Assembly (NCBI GenBank): GCA_047967505.1 | Contig: CM106541.1 | DNA length: 64,000 nucleotides | DNA from: Dipteris shenzhenensis | Taxonomy: Eukaryota; Polypodiophyta; Polypodiopsida; Gleicheniales | Reading direction: 5' to 3' (one strand) | Shown: positions 33,850 to 47,206 of the stretch, in pieces | Layout: every line of letters starts with the position of its first letter | Numbering within the stretch: position 1 is the first letter of the stretch | Translations under genes and position numbers: made by a program | Notes under the pieces: model-generated | Seen by the model: the letters and a program-made list of their open reading frames with translations, nothing else | Database searches by the model: none | What the model was told of the DNA's origin: nothing

Positions 33850-36310
33850 CTCTCATTCGCATAAGCTCATGCTCACGCATAAGCTCCTTCTCTACTTCCG
33901 CATGAGCATAAGCATGAGCTTATGCATGCGCATGAGCATAAGCATAAGCATGAGCTTATGCTCATGCATGAGCTTATGCGGAAATAGAGAATGAGAGAAG
34001 CTTATGCGGAAACTCATTCTCTATTTCCGCATAAGCTCCTTCTCTACTTCCGCATGAGCATAAACATGAGCTTATGCATTAAGCATGAGCTTATGCTTAT
34101 GCATACACATAAGCATAAGCTCATGCTTATGCTCATGCATGCGCATGAGCTTATGCTTAAGTTTCTGCATAAGCTCATGCTTATGCATGAGCTTATGCGG
34201 AAATAGAGAATGAGAGAAGCTTATGCGGAAACTCATTCTCTATTTTCGCATAAGCTCCTTCTCTACTTCCGCATGAGCTTATGCATAAGCATAAGCATAA
34301 GCTCATGCGGAATGCTTATGCTCATGCGGAATGCTTATGCATAAGCTCATGCTTATGCTCATGCGGAAGTAGAGAAGGAGCTTATGCTTATGCATATAAG
34401 CTCATGCTTATGCTCATGCATGCACCTCATGCTTATGCATGAGCTTATGCGGAAATAGAGAATGAGAGAAGCTTCTTTATTTCTCTATTTCCCACTCTAT
34501 TTCCCTCTTCTCTTATTTCCCCCTCATCTCTTTCCCCCTCATCTCTTTCCCCCTTCTCTCATTCAAATAAACTTTCCCTCTTCTTTATTTCTCTATTTCC
34601 CACTCTATTTCCCTCTTCTCTCATTTTCCCCTCATCTCTTTCCCCCTTCTCTCATTCGCATAAGCTTTCCCCCTTCTTTATTTCTCTATTTTCGCACAAG
34701 CTCCTTCTCTATTTCTGCATGCGCATGAGCTTATGCATGAGCTTATGTGGAAATAGAGAATGAGAGAAGCTTATGCAGAAACTCATTCTCTATTTCCGCA
34801 TAAGCTCCTTCTCTATTTCCGCATGAGCATAAGCATGAGCTTATGCGGAAACTCATTCTCTATTTCTGCACAAGCTCCTTCTCTATTTCCGCATGAGCAT
34901 GAGCTTATGCTTAAGTTTCTGCATAAGCTCATGCTTATGCATGAGCTTATGCGGAAATAGAGAATGAGAGAAGCTTATGCGGAAACTCATTCTCTATTTT
35001 CGCATAAGCTCCTTCTCTATTTCCACATGAGCATAAGCATGAGCTTATGCGGAAACTCATTCTCTATTTCCGCACAAGCTCCTTCTCTATTTCCGCATGA
35101 GCATGAGCTTATGCTTAAGTTTCTGCATAAGCTCATGCTTATGCATGAGCTTATGTGGAAATAGAGAATGAGAGAAGCTTATGTGGAAACTTATTCTCTA
35201 TTTCCGCATAAGCTCCTTCTCTATTCCGGCATGAGCATAAGCATGAGCTTATGCGGAAACTCATTCTCTATTTCCACACAAGCTCCTCCTCTATTTCCGC
35301 ATGAGCATGAGCTTATGCTTAAGTTTCCGCATAAGCTCATGCTTATGCATGAGCTTATGCGGAAATAGAGAATGAGAGAAGCTTATACGGAAACTCATTC
35401 TATTTCTGCATAAGCTCCTTCTCTATTTCCGCATGAGCATAAGCATGAGCTTATGCGGAAACTCATTCTCTATTTCCGCATAAGCTCCTTCTCTATTTCC
35501 GCATGAGCATGAGCTTATGCTTAAGTTTCCGCATAAGCTCATGCTTCTCTATTTCCGCATGAGCATAAGCATGAGCTTATGCGGAAACTCATTCTCTATT
35601 TCCGCATAAGCTCCTTCTCTATTTCTGCATGAGCATGAGCTTATGCGGAAATAGAGAATGAGAGAAGCTTATGCGAAAACTCATTCTATTTCCGCATAAG
35701 CTCCTTCTCTTATGCTCATGCATGGGCATGAGCTTATGCTTAAGTTTCCGCATAAGCTTATGCTTATGCATGAGCTTATGTGGAAATAAAGAATGAGAGA
35801 AGCTTATGCGGATCATGAGAGAAGCTTATGCGGATCTCATTCTCTATTTCCGCATAAGCTCATGCAGAAATAGAGAATGAGAGAACCTTATGTGGATCTC
35901 ATTCTTTATTTCTCTATTTCCGCACAAGCTTTCTCTTATGCATGAGCTTATGCTTAAGTTTTCGCATAAGCTTTTCCCCCTTATCATTCCCCCTCATCTC
36001 TTTCCCCCTTCTCTCATTCGCATAAGCTTTTCCCCTTCTTTATTTCTCTATTTCCGCACAAGCTTTCTCTTATGCATGAGCTTATTCTCTATTTCCGCAT
36101 AAGCTCATTCTCTATTTCCGCATAAGCTTATGCTTATGCATGAGCTTACGCGGAAATAGAGAATGAGAGAAGCATAAGCATCTCATTCTCTATTTCCGCA
36201 TAAGCTCATTCTCTATTTCCGCATAAGCTTATGGTTATGCTTCTCTCATTCCCCCTCATCTCTTTCCCCTTCTCTAATTCCCCCTTCTCTCATTCTCTAT
36301 TTAAGCTCAT
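33850..36310. repeat. Palindrome-rich minisatellite inside element D (about 2.4 kb)
   Basis: Same module types as in A (GCTTAT/ATAAGC runs, TTCCGCATAAGCTCCTTCTC links, GAGAATGAGAGAAGC palindromes) but with a different higher-order unit of about 204 bp, seen as near copies starting at about 34760, 34964 and 35168. The centre of the palindrome is GAAGCTTATGC rather than GAAGCATATGC. Confidence 0.88.
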
Positions 36311-36517
36311 GCATAAGCATGAGCTTATTCTCTCTAACTCTTATTCTCTATTTCCCTTTTCTTCCTCTTCTCTTTCCTTTCCCTCTTCTTTCCTTTCCCT
36401 CTTCTTTCCCTCTTTCCTTTCCCTCTTCTTTCCTTTCCCTCTTCTTTCTTCTTGCCTATGCCTATGCTTATGTTTGTTTTTTTGTTTTCTGTTTTCGTGT
36501 TTGTGTCTATGTGAGAC

Positions 36518-38075
36518 ATGGGATCACACCGCTCATCCGACGAGTACAGACAGCCTCGCAAGAGGAGATCTCACGATCTATATGCTCCAGAGGACTTTGA
36601 TTCCTCTCATGCGACTACCCCGAGGACTACCCCTGGTCCGACTCCTCTTGGACCTAGCACTACGACTACCCCTGGTCTGACTCCTCTTCCACATAGCACT
36701 GCGACTACCCCTCGGGGAACTCCTTTGCTAGCCACGCATGGCTTTGTCGGGAGTCCCGACGAGTTTGTAGCGTAGATGAGCGATGAGGAGGCAGCAAGAT
36801 TCTTCTCTCTGCTCTCTCAAAGGACCTCAGCAATTCCTTCCCCTACACCAACGGGTGGACGTACTGCCCAGCCATCACCTCGCGCCCCTTCGACCGCGGG
36901 ATCATCACCTGCGCATGCCTCTCGCAAGGGAAGGAAGAGTAGGACGGGCGGCTCATGTTGTGCTGACTCCAGAGATGTAGACGAGTCAGCACACTCACGC
37001 TCCTTTAGGTCTCCACTTGGTCCGGAGACACAGTATCAGTCAGGTCCCTTTCCCTCTCCTAGTCCCACTACTACTCCTTGCTCTAGAAGCGCTCGCGCAC
37101 GTTCCACTCCTTCAGACTCTGCTACTGTCAGTCCCCCTTACTCATCAGGGGATCTCTTCTATCAAATCACATCTGCCGGAGAGATAATAGAAGATAAAAA
37201 GGGCAAAGAAGTGATGGCTACCATGAGGAGGTTGATGAGTCATCACCTCAAGAGCGGCATAAATACCGATTGGCAGTATCAAGATGCCCAAAAGAAGCAG
37301 GCGGTGATTGATGAGTTAAAACAAAGATATCCTAATCTGCCAAATGTGGAGTTTAATGACAATTATATGCGAGAGCGCATGGGTTTGGTCCTGAAGCGTC
37401 GTAGATCAACCTTGCGTACTTCCATCACAAAGGGGTTGGCTAAACCCAGCTGGGCAGACAAAGCTGATTGGAAGTACTTCAAGAAGCAACATAGGGACCA
37501 TCCCGAAATGTTCGAGGGTCAAAGGAGGGCTGCGAAGAGACGACTGGATGTCGTAGGTACTTCGCACTTTGGTGCAGGCGGACGGTATGCGTTCGAGGCA
37601 ATCGTGGTAAGTCTACTTCTTCTCATTTAATGTATTGTTCTATTTGTTTTACTTACATATTACATGCACTTTAGCTAACTCTAACTCTCCTAAATTGGAT
37701 CCACAACAAGCTGCGATGGGCCGTATTCCTACAGATGCAGAGATGTGACGCGCATTTCGGATAGGAACAAAGCCGTGGTTCATTGAGCAAGAGGCAATGG
37801 GAGCGACGGTCAATTGGGCTGAGGTGGCTGCTCGCACGGTATAAGTTTACTCCTACTTGTAATCTCACTTTTTAATTTAAGTTCCAATCTAATTTTTGAT
37901 TTATATGGTTCACTCTTAGGGTCAAAGCTCAAGCATCCCATCATCGGAGGCGAGCGATCAACAGGGCCAAGGATCAGATGCAGGTGGCGACGACGAGGGA
38001 GAAGACGCAGGTGTCAAGGACCAAGGAACAGGCCAACAAGACGAAGATAATTCGGATTCGGATTCGGATGAGTAG
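36518..38075 (+). pseudogene. TNPA-like gene with stops and a lost acceptor, element D
   Basis: Collinear with element A. ATG 36518 opens MGSHRSSDEYRQPRKR. A TAG at 36773-36775 replaces CAG, and a TGA at 37746-37748 replaces CGG in exon 2. The acceptor before exon 2 is CAA instead of CAG (37704-37706), and the acceptor before exon 3 is changed from TTCAG to TTCAC. The conserved block (YQITSAGEIIEDKKGK, RRSTLRTSITKGLAKPSW, FGAGGRYAFEA) is otherwise well preserved. It is non-functional unless translation starts downstream of the first stop at MSDEEAARF. Confidence 0.87.
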
Positions 38076-38285
38076 TAGTGGTAGTAGCATCTTATATATC
38101 CGCTCGTTTGAGCAATTTTTTATCGCCCTTTCGAAAGGGTAATTTTGTTACAAACACTGTTGTATATGTCCGACATGTATATGCATTTGTTACTCATCAT
38201 TTCACAAGAACAATTTTGTATCACCCTGCAAGCAAGGGAAATTTTGTTATAAAAAACTTTCTTTTGTAACTACAAAAAAAAAAAA

Positions 38286-38340
38286 GGATTAGTGGGGCTA
38301 AACAGGGCCAAAAGGAAGCCCTGTTTAGCTCCACTAACCC
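38286..38340. repeat. Hairpin near the right end of element D, loop inverted relative to A
   Basis: Arms 38286-38308 and 38318-38340 are inverted repeats with two mismatches around the loop CAAAAGGAA, which is the exact reverse complement of element A's loop TTCCTTTTG. The position is the same: after an A run and before the palindrome array. Confidence 0.9.
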
Positions 38341-38361
38341 TTTTCTTTAACTTCTGTTAAT

Positions 38362-38490
38362 TGTTGCTATATAGCGACATTTACTAGTGTCGCTATATAG
38401 CGACGATTAACAGTGTCGCTATATAGCGACGATGCAAACGTCGCTATATAGCGACATTTGCCAGTGTCGCTATATAGCGACGATTTATAG
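38362..38490. repeat. Right subterminal palindrome array, element D
   Basis: Five copies of GTCGCTATATAGCGAC, the first degenerate, as in the right end of A. Only one truncated copy (GTCGCTATATAGGG, about 31524) is left at the other end. Confidence 0.85.
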
Positions 38491-38623
38491 TGACGGACCT
38501 TTTTCGACGCTTTTAGCGACACTTATAGCGACGTTTGCGCCTGTGAAAAAAAAAAATTTTAATGTAAAAAGCATCGGTATTTTCATCGAAAAATGGCCTG
38601 TGCCTTGTAGTGATATATACATA

Positions 38624-38635
38624 CACGCGCGCGCG

Positions 38636-38666
<31 letters not shown>

Positions 38667-38670
38667 GTAT
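38624..38670. repeat. (GC)/(CA)/(TA) microsatellite
   Basis: GCGCGC, then (CA)n, then (TA)n, directly right of element D. Confidence 0.9.
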
Positions 38671-41600
38671 ACAAAAACTTATATATAAATAATGATAAAT
38701 AAATAACTAGAGATACATATAAAGAAAGAAATAATAATTAAAGCAACCTTAAATTAAATTAAAAAATGAAAGTAAAAAAGGGGAGGCTAAGAGACAATTT
38801 TATATTAAAGAAACATACACTTAAATAACGAAATCTCGTAGGATAATAAAGACAAAATGCAAATACTAATAACTCATCAAAGAATTCGTGTAATAAACCC
38901 ATATAACTGAATAAGAAACTCTAAACATACTTATGAAGATAAAAACGTAATACAATATCAAATCCCTTCACGGATTGTGAGAGTTAAAAAAAGCTCACAA
39001 ATCTTGAGAATACGAGTCGCGATGTCAGTGGAGAAAACTAAAAGTAGTATGCGACAAACAACTAAGATAAGCTTAGTGCCGTAAGAGCTTTTGTCAGCCA
39101 TTTGCATGCTTTTGCCGTTGAAAGCAGGGAATACAAGCAAAGCGGACACGGAGTTAAGCGAGGAGCAACCACTAAAAGGGAGCCCCCCTGTACTGGGAGC
39201 TTGATAACTCTAAAGAGTGAGCTTGTTACGGGTAAGCGTAGGTTATCCGAGAAGGAGGTGAAGCACCTAAAAGACAAGCGAAGGTTGCCGATCACGTAGA
39301 ATAGCTCAGTGAGTCAACTTGAAGGGTGGCATATCGGCCTACTGCGAAAGTTACTAAGGCAAACTGAGAAGAAGCCCGAGACGAAGCGCCAAAATGGGGA
39401 GTCGTAAAGGTTTAGAGAAGATTCGTGAACCCAAGCAGTAGGCAAGAAGTAGTCATGAATGTGGTTAGGGAAGACACTAAGCAAGAAAGTGAAAGCTAGG
39501 GCAAAGAGTGTAGACTCTGTCCGTTAACACAGAGAGGCGAACTATGAAAGAGCAAGCTACCCGAAGGGAGACTTGACGAGAGGCCGTAAGGAAAGCACCA
39601 CTAAGAGGCATTGAGAAGAAGGCCAGAGGAGGGTGTGCAAGACGAATATCAAGACTGTAGAACAATACGTATGGGTTGGCAAAGAAGCTTAGCAGTCAAA
39701 GGTAGGTTGGAGAAATGGCAGAATTAGTAAGGGTAGCGAGCTCGAAAGGCATAATAATAGTACTCAGTGTAAGAGAGGAAGGGTGATGGTGCCAAACGAT
39801 GGGCATAAAGAACATGGTAGTCCATAAGGGTGGCGGTGCATAATGGTTGGTAGTGGTGGCAAAAAACAAATGGGTGGTTGGGAGAGGGTCACGTAAGAGG
39901 GAGAGTTAGGTAGGAGGGCCGGTATTAATGGTTTGGAACTTTGGAGGTTTGGAAGTTACTTTAAGTGGGGGTCATATGTGGCTAAGGGTTTAGAGAAAGT
40001 GTGTGTAAGTGTGAGCGTGTGTGTGTGTGACCGAATGGTTGGGGATGGTACATTTTGGAAACACGAAAAATTTACTAATACGTAACCATAAAGGTGCAAT
40101 TAAAGTAACTTTAAAGGGGGTTTTTGGGAGTAAGGTAGGGGGCTAGGGAGGTCCATATAGTTAAAGTGTATATCAGGGTAAGGGGAGTTAGTAGCATAAT
40201 AATTAAACAACAATAAAAAATTAACGAGAGTGGACAATATCTAAAAGAATATAAAATAATTAAAACATAAAGGGTTTTAGGGAGTAAGGTAAGGGCCTAG
40301 GGAGGTGTTAGGGGGTATGTGCATGTGTGTGAATGTGTAATAATACAATGTGCTAAAAAAGAGACCGTGGGGCAAAGTGTGTGTGTGTGTGTGTGTTTCC
40401 TATCAAACATCTATCCTACTATACTACTGGACCAGTTTTCAATGTCATAGTAAATCAATTGCAAACATCTACTATTGCCCCTTTCAAACACCTAGTGAGA
40501 GTAGTCCATTAATAACCAACTTCTCAATACCGCATAAGTGAGAATAATCCATATCATACCATTCCTCCTAACAAGGTGTCAAAGTGAGATTCAAACATTA
40601 TAGTCACATTTATATCAGTAGATTTCCAAAATTACAATGATACTGATGATTAGTCTCCAATAGAGAGTTCAATCTTATTTAGCAGTACTTGGCGAGGATC
40701 CATTGTAGAGTACTCCTCAAAGTTGCCAACACCGTGTCTTTATGCCTTAGATTTCTAATGCAAACCTGATGGAGAGGTATGCTGACTCACCTGCATCCAT
40801 CCACAAACATAGCACGTTAGAACATGTACACTATGAATTGTGGGACTGCAGGCTTCAATGCCGGCACACAATTGTTATCCATGTCACTCGATCTAAATTA
40901 GCATAATCAAATCTTGGCATTTTAGTATTCAATAGTAATCAGAGGTGGGCAATTAAAGATATGAATAAATGCATATAAAATGTTAGTGAAATCCAAGTAA
41001 TAAGTGGGAATCTCAAGTAAACCATAAATTTGGGTATTCCAGCCAAGTCCAAGGGAATTACCAATGTCAAAAAATCAAAATATAACCTCAATATACTTAT
41101 ACCTTTCCTCGATCTCTTGTTGGTACTTTCCAATTATCAATATCACAATTAAATTTATGCACACATCAAAGTATGATAAGGTCCTTGAGAATGTTAATAT
41201 TCAAGGACAGACTCCATGCTACATGGCCTTTTCACCATTTCACATTTAAAATCATGCTAAAATCTTTTCTATTAATAATCACACCATGAATGTTTCTTAA
41301 TTCAGTAGATAGGAAATTCTCTTCATAATACAACTTATAAGATAAAAGAATACTCCGATGATAATTCTCTCGCCAATCACATTAGGAGAAGTTCTCAAGA
41401 AATGCAACCCAATATAACAAACATTGTTGGCAAGTTACCAACTCATGACAAATGCTAGCAAATTACCGACTCATGACAAATGATGGCCTTTTCCATTTAT
41501 CAAAGTATAAAGTGTAAAGTGTAACATATTAAAGTATAAAGTGTAAAGTGTAACCCAATACCATCCTAAGGGTAAAATATTACCCAGGTGCTCTTAGTAT

Positions 41601-44600
41601 AGAAAGATGGTTGTGCCAGACCCTACTACTATAATGAAATTCAAGTCACCAATCAACCAAACCTTAGGGATCTTCAAATAAGCCAAGGACTAATCCAATC
41701 CAATGATCATAGAATACAATAACAAAATTTCAAACAGTAAATAGCAAAAAAGTAGAAGGATACTCCCTTAATGATAGAAATATCGACCAAGGACTCTCCC
41801 TTGGTACAAGGTTGTACTCCAAGCCATGCCATCAATGGAGTATAATGAATTTGCTTGAAAAATTAGAGATATTCCCTTGGCACAAAGTTGTTTGATCCAA
41901 GGCAAATTCTAAGAGATATATTACAAGCAAACATAATATTTAAAGGATTTTCGATAAAGGATTCCTTTGGAATACAGTTTCCAAAAAGGGAACTCCCTTA
42001 AACCACCTCATTTGATCAAGTATAGGGGAGCTTTAAAAACTCTAGGGGGGTCCCTTAGGGAAAAGCCCTGTATAATCCTGAGGCACATCAGTATTTATAG
42101 GCATATCCTACCAAACCTAGCTGTTAAGGTATAAAGCTAACAAGTAATTCTGACAACTCAATTTATCTTTATGTGCCAAATGTATATCTAAGGCATGTAA
42201 TTAACAATTGACCAACAGTTCTTTTGCTCAATAATTAAAGAAAATTTTCAAAGTAATGCATTATACTTTTCCATCTTGTTTGTCTAGCCATTGCCCCTAA
42301 GAGTCCAAATAATTATAGTCCAACCATTGCCCCTAGGAGTCTGAATAAATATAGTCCATGGATAATCATCCTTATGCAACTAAGGACGACTTTGTACTTA
42401 CCCCCCAAGATCTATTAAGTCAAGAGGAAATTAACAGCATTTTTTTTATATAAAATTATAAGGTTTCATATAGCATTAAAAGACTTGGTCTTCAAGCCTT
42501 AATGCTTGAGAGTAAATAGATGTGGATATGTCCATGTGTGAATATAGTCAATTCTTTTGAAACCACATGTAAACAACACTAAATATGTCTACTATACATT
42601 ACGTCCAAGGAGATGAGAAGGAGTGCAATCATGTAGACAGTTAGGCACCCCCTGATGGGCAATAAGCTACCTTTGAAGCAGTCAATAAAAGTACCCAAAA
42701 GGGGCCATGCACTTGGCAACAAAAAAGAAACCAACCACCACTACACACCAATATTCATCATGATATCAACAATTAGTGAGAGTATCAATGACTCAAGCTG
42801 AAAATCCCTTCAGCACTAATGTAAAATCATAGAGAACCATTATCATGATACTGAGACACTGGGATCCATAATAGAGAACAATATTTCCTCCCTATCTCTC
42901 TTATACACTTGAAGATATCAACGTCGCATTACAATAGTGCCCAGCATAACTTGTGCAAATGAGGGGATTATCCTCAAGTAATGGATTTAGAGTGTGATAG
43001 ATTTTTATTGGGTCTAGCTCTAAGACAAGAAAATGCCATGCAAGTAAAGAGCCAACACAATTTCATGCAACTAGGCACCTAACACAGTAAGCCAGCAGTG
43101 CTACTAGCTCTAGCAGATGCATTTCCTATCCCGCCAAGATCTACGTAGCTACAATACACAACACTGGAAGGTCTGTGTACACGAATGCAACAACGAGATC
43201 AAGGCTCTCGCTGCCAGCTTGGCAGAATGATGACCGAGTGCAACGATGAGCTCAAGGGCTCATGAGCCATACAAAATGCAATGACCTGTCGACCATAGAA
43301 CCGAAAGTATGTACAATGCACTCCACCAATAGCACGTAAGGCTATTGCAATTGTGGCACGGAGAACTATGACTAGAAAGAGTAGCTTTCCAAAGACTAAA
43401 AATCTCTACGTAGAGTTCTTCGTGAGACGTGCAAATGTAGAAGGCACAGTGGTAGTGCAAATGTAAAAGGCACCTACAGTAATCTGGAGTCGCACAGATT
43501 GGTAGCTCTTATGTTTAGTGAGCTGTGCCACAACAAATCCCAACTAAACAAACAAGATGAAGCCAGTCGGGGCAGCGATCTCCTAAAGCAATCAATGGAA
43601 CTCAAAAGGTGAAAAACTCTAAATGTGTGCATGGTATAACTCACAGAGGTTGCCTGACCACCGACTATGTAGTAGCACATCCTAACAATGGTGGATAATA
43701 ATGCAAGGCCCAGCTCAAATCCAAATGTAGCAGGTCTCATGGTCATCATGGGTTTGTTCTCGGTTTGTTTCCCCCTAGAATTTTTGAAAGCAAGGTCATA
43801 ATCGACGATAGCACAAAAAGTTGAAGAATGAAAAGTGGAAAGCTCTCCATGAGCTTGTGACTATGTGTGACCGGCATAAAAAAACTTAGCAACATGGAAT
43901 TAGTGTCATAATGGATGCAGAGAACATATATATTTGGAATGAGATCTGGATGTAGAGAATATATATATATATCTGGAACATCTTGCAGATCGAAAAGTTC
44001 CACAGGGACGGCTTGCTCCTCACCGTAGGTATTGCATTTCAAAACAGAGCTTCATAATGAAATGCATATTTGAGGTAATGCCAAGGAATAATTAGACAAA
44101 GGTTCTAAGTAAGGGATATGACAGAGGTTCCAAGTTTCCAAACGATGAGCATCCAAGTGAGGAGAGCACACAAGAATAAGAGAGAAAGTCTAGGTCGCTA
44201 CCCTTTTACGTTCCACCTAGTCAGTAGTAGAGATGCTCATAAAACTCCTTACTTGAGCTCGAAGGTAATGTCCATTCATTTCAAAGATTTATCTCCAGTG
44301 CGGAGCTCCATTCAGCCACTCAACGAGAGCTTCCAACTAGTCCTAGCTTGTACCTAGGGACTATTCATCCTTCCACTGGCTGCCTATTGCCTTCTCTTGC
44401 ATAGGTACCTCTTGTGCTAGTTCTTGAGCCAAGCATAAAGGAGTCGTCTTATCCAAGTCGTGACCATCTCAACTTCTCTAGCTTGGATCTTGCAGCTTCA
44501 GCCACTCAACATTGAACCATAAGATCAAACATTCGTAACTTCTAAGTTCTCGTAAGTGATATAGAATAGACAGCAGGGTTTTGAGCTCTTGAGTTGGCTA

Positions 44601-46933
44601 TCACTAAGTGGTACAAAATAGAGACGTCCACTGAGGCTTTGTCCAAGTACAATGTCTTTACTTGTGTGAGAGGGGAGGAGTACATGTATCTGCCAAGTTT
44701 TTGGCATGCTTTTTATGGATACACTCAGACCATTAATGCGATATCCTCCTCCATATCTCACAAAAAAGTGTCAAATGGTCGTATTTTGAGTCTTGAGAAT
44801 GCATCCACCCAAACTAGGGGAAGGGGGCAAGATGTACCGGCCAATGTACTTAGTAAGCTGCAATTATGTGAGTGGTCATAGTGGGATTATCACGTGGTCC
44901 AAGAGATATCTTATATGGGAGTGACCTGATACGAGGCAAAATCCATAGGGTCAAAACACCGCATCTCCTCCTCTATGATCACACAACTATAGGACTCTAA
45001 TAATCATCCTTATAATTGTAGCTCTTTGGATTTTTCTTTATAAATATCCATATCAAGTCTTACTACTTACCACATCTAATATCATATCTGGTAGCTGACT
45101 AAGTCATCAAATTTTGAGTTATTGTGGGTCGAGTACTAATCCTCTCTTCAATCCATGAGCAGGTCCTCAAAATAATGAATCTATCATACCCTGATTGGGT
45201 ATGTGGATCCCATAATCACCACTACTGGAACAAATGGAATAAATAAGTACAGTGTGACTATTCTTCCTTCGAGCTGATGAAAATGAAACAAATCAAATGC
45301 ATAATTCCCAATGCTTACAAATACTCTCTCCCATGTCCCTCTCGCATCCATGTAGAGCCTTACTACTACTAATCCCTAAGGTAGATACAAACCATGTTGT
45401 AAAAAAAATGTTATCAGAATGAGCCACACCCTTAGAAAACAAGGGTTCCCAAAGGGGGAGGGGTGTGTGTGTGTGTGTGTGTGCATGCGTGCATGCGTGC
45501 GTGCATGTGTGTGTGTGTGTGCACGTGTGTGTGTGTGTGTGTGTGGCCCACCCCCAACCCAGAGGTAAGACCACATGGTGGGGAGTAAGCCCACCATGTG
45601 GAACTTACTCCCCACCTAATAGTAAATGCCAGAAAAATGGATTTCTATGATAAGTGTAAAAATGATTTAAAGGCACAATGCCATTAGTAGATGTATAATC
45701 TAGTTTTTCGTACCAATGTTATTGTACATAAAAAGTAACCATTAGTACACCAAGGAAATGGACTCAAAAAACTTGCAATGATAAGGATTTAGCCAAGCAT
45801 AAAATTATCCTATGATTATGAATTAATTATATGGTACTAGCCTGACCAAAGGCTAGTTAGGAGATCAGTTTGTGTGTTTAGATTTAATAACCCGATCAAA
45901 TAATGAACCATACAATTAATTCAATCATTGGATAATAATAAAAAGTTGCATATAAAAATTTAAGAAAACAAAATTGGCATAAATTTGACCTGAGTAACAT
46001 GATTAGCAATAGAAGTTTTTATTTATATTGAAGCTGCAAATCTAATCAATGAAATAGTACAAACGTGTCGAATCCATCAGGTAGTCCAGGCTCCAAGGTC
46101 AAGGTTTCTGGGGTTTGACTAGGTTGGGTTTCTAGCGAGGGATAGTTTACGCAAGCGTAGTAACTAAGATTCTAATAAAATTAAATTTATTATTCAATAA
46201 GTAAAGGATAATAAATAGAGGGGGTTAAAAGTGAGAAAGAGAAAAAGGGGGGATGTCACATTGTAGATAAGATGATTTTTTACTTTAAATAAATAATTTT
46301 AAAAAGTAAAAATGAAATGAAGCAAGACCTAAATGAAAATAATACTGGGAAAAATATAATGTTAATAAAATTAGCAAGGGTAAGAAATAAAATATAAGGG
46401 GGGTTATTTTGAAAAAATGGGGGGTTGAATGTGCATGTGTGAGCAAAATTTATTGATGTGTGTGTGTGTGTCACAAATTAAGGATATGTGTGTGTGTTTG
46501 GGGGGGTTAGGAGTACGTGTGTGTACGTACATAAATGTGTGTAAGAGTGTAAAAACAAGTGTGTGTGAGTGTGTGTGTGTGTGAATGGATTCCCTTTATG
46601 GTGATTTTCAAAATCTATCCAACTTACAACAAAGTGGTGGTTTTGGGGTTAGAGTCAGGGAGATCTGTACAGGTGCATGTGCATGTGAAAATGTTTTTGA
46701 GAAATGTATGTGTGTGTGTGTGTGCGCGTGCGCGTGCATGTACGGAGAGAGAGAGAGAGGGGGGGGGGAGCATGGAGTATCTTGTAATATCTAGTCATTA
46801 GATTATGTTTTTTTCAATGGTACGAGAGGGGAGGGAGGGAGTAGGGACTATCTTGTAATATATGGTCATCAAATTATGCTTTTTTTCAATGGTACTTATG
46901 GCCATGACATTGTTTTTCCACACAATTAGGTGC
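38671..46933. other. Long non-genic stretch
   Basis: No gene, TIR or retroelement domain could be recognised in about 8 kb. It is AT-rich, with purine-rich blocks at 38690-40350. Short tandem duplications are seen at about 41430-41490 (CAAATTACCGACTCATGACA type), 41500-41565 (AAAGTATAAAGTGTAAAGTG) and 42290-42360 (CCATTGCCCCTAAGAGTC). GT tracts lie at 40376-40396, 45465-45545 and 46556-46745. The area 46080-46720 shares a dispersed repeat with 24540-24820. Confidence 0.6.
45465..45545. repeat. (GT)n microsatellite
   Basis: GT run with GCAT and GCACGT interruptions. Flanking sequence CCCACCATGTGG (45589-45600) is self-complementary in part. Confidence 0.9.
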
Positions 46934-47206
46934 TCATTGCAACTCGTCCCATGTGATTTTAACACTCGATTGTGTACATATGTATACATTTTTATTCGCA
47001 AATGCTCCAAGATGATCAATGAACAGACTTGAGTCCAAAATGCATGGGATTAACCATAGCAATTTGACTGCCTTCATTCTAATTATTGGTGTAAAGGTCT
47101 TCTTGAAATCCACCACTTCTTGTTGAGAGTAACCTTTTGCAACCGACCTTATTTTCCATATTTTGAATGTGCCATTTGCATTAATCGTCCCTCGATGCAT
47201 TACCAC
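46934..47206 (-). pseudogene. Small copia reverse transcriptase fragment
   Basis: The minus strand encodes NGTFKIWKIRSVAKGYSQQE then VDFKKTFTPIIRMKAVKLL, the first conserved block of copia RT. The rest of the frame does not match RT. No LTR was found next to it, though CTCTCCCCCTTGT at 47981-47993 resembles a copia polypurine tract on the minus strand. It is a remnant only. Confidence 0.7.

Larger units (their letters stand above)
31405..38612. mobile_element. CACTA element D (7,208 bp): internally deleted relative of A
   Basis: Both tips read CACTACAAGGCACAGGCCAT inward, and the inverted repeat continues for roughly 90 bp with mostly C/T differences. The flanks are ACA on the left and ATA on the right, one base short of a perfect 3 bp duplication. 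It carries the 5' third of TNPD on the minus strand, a shorter minisatellite, and a TNPA-like gene with stops. Homology to A's TNPD starts abruptly at about 31567, so about 2 kb of transposase exons and the left palindrome array are deleted. Confidence 0.9.

Noticed and set aside
38958-39665. Several 60-80 codon minus-strand frames
   Set aside because: No known motif, no codon bias visible by eye, and no splice structure.
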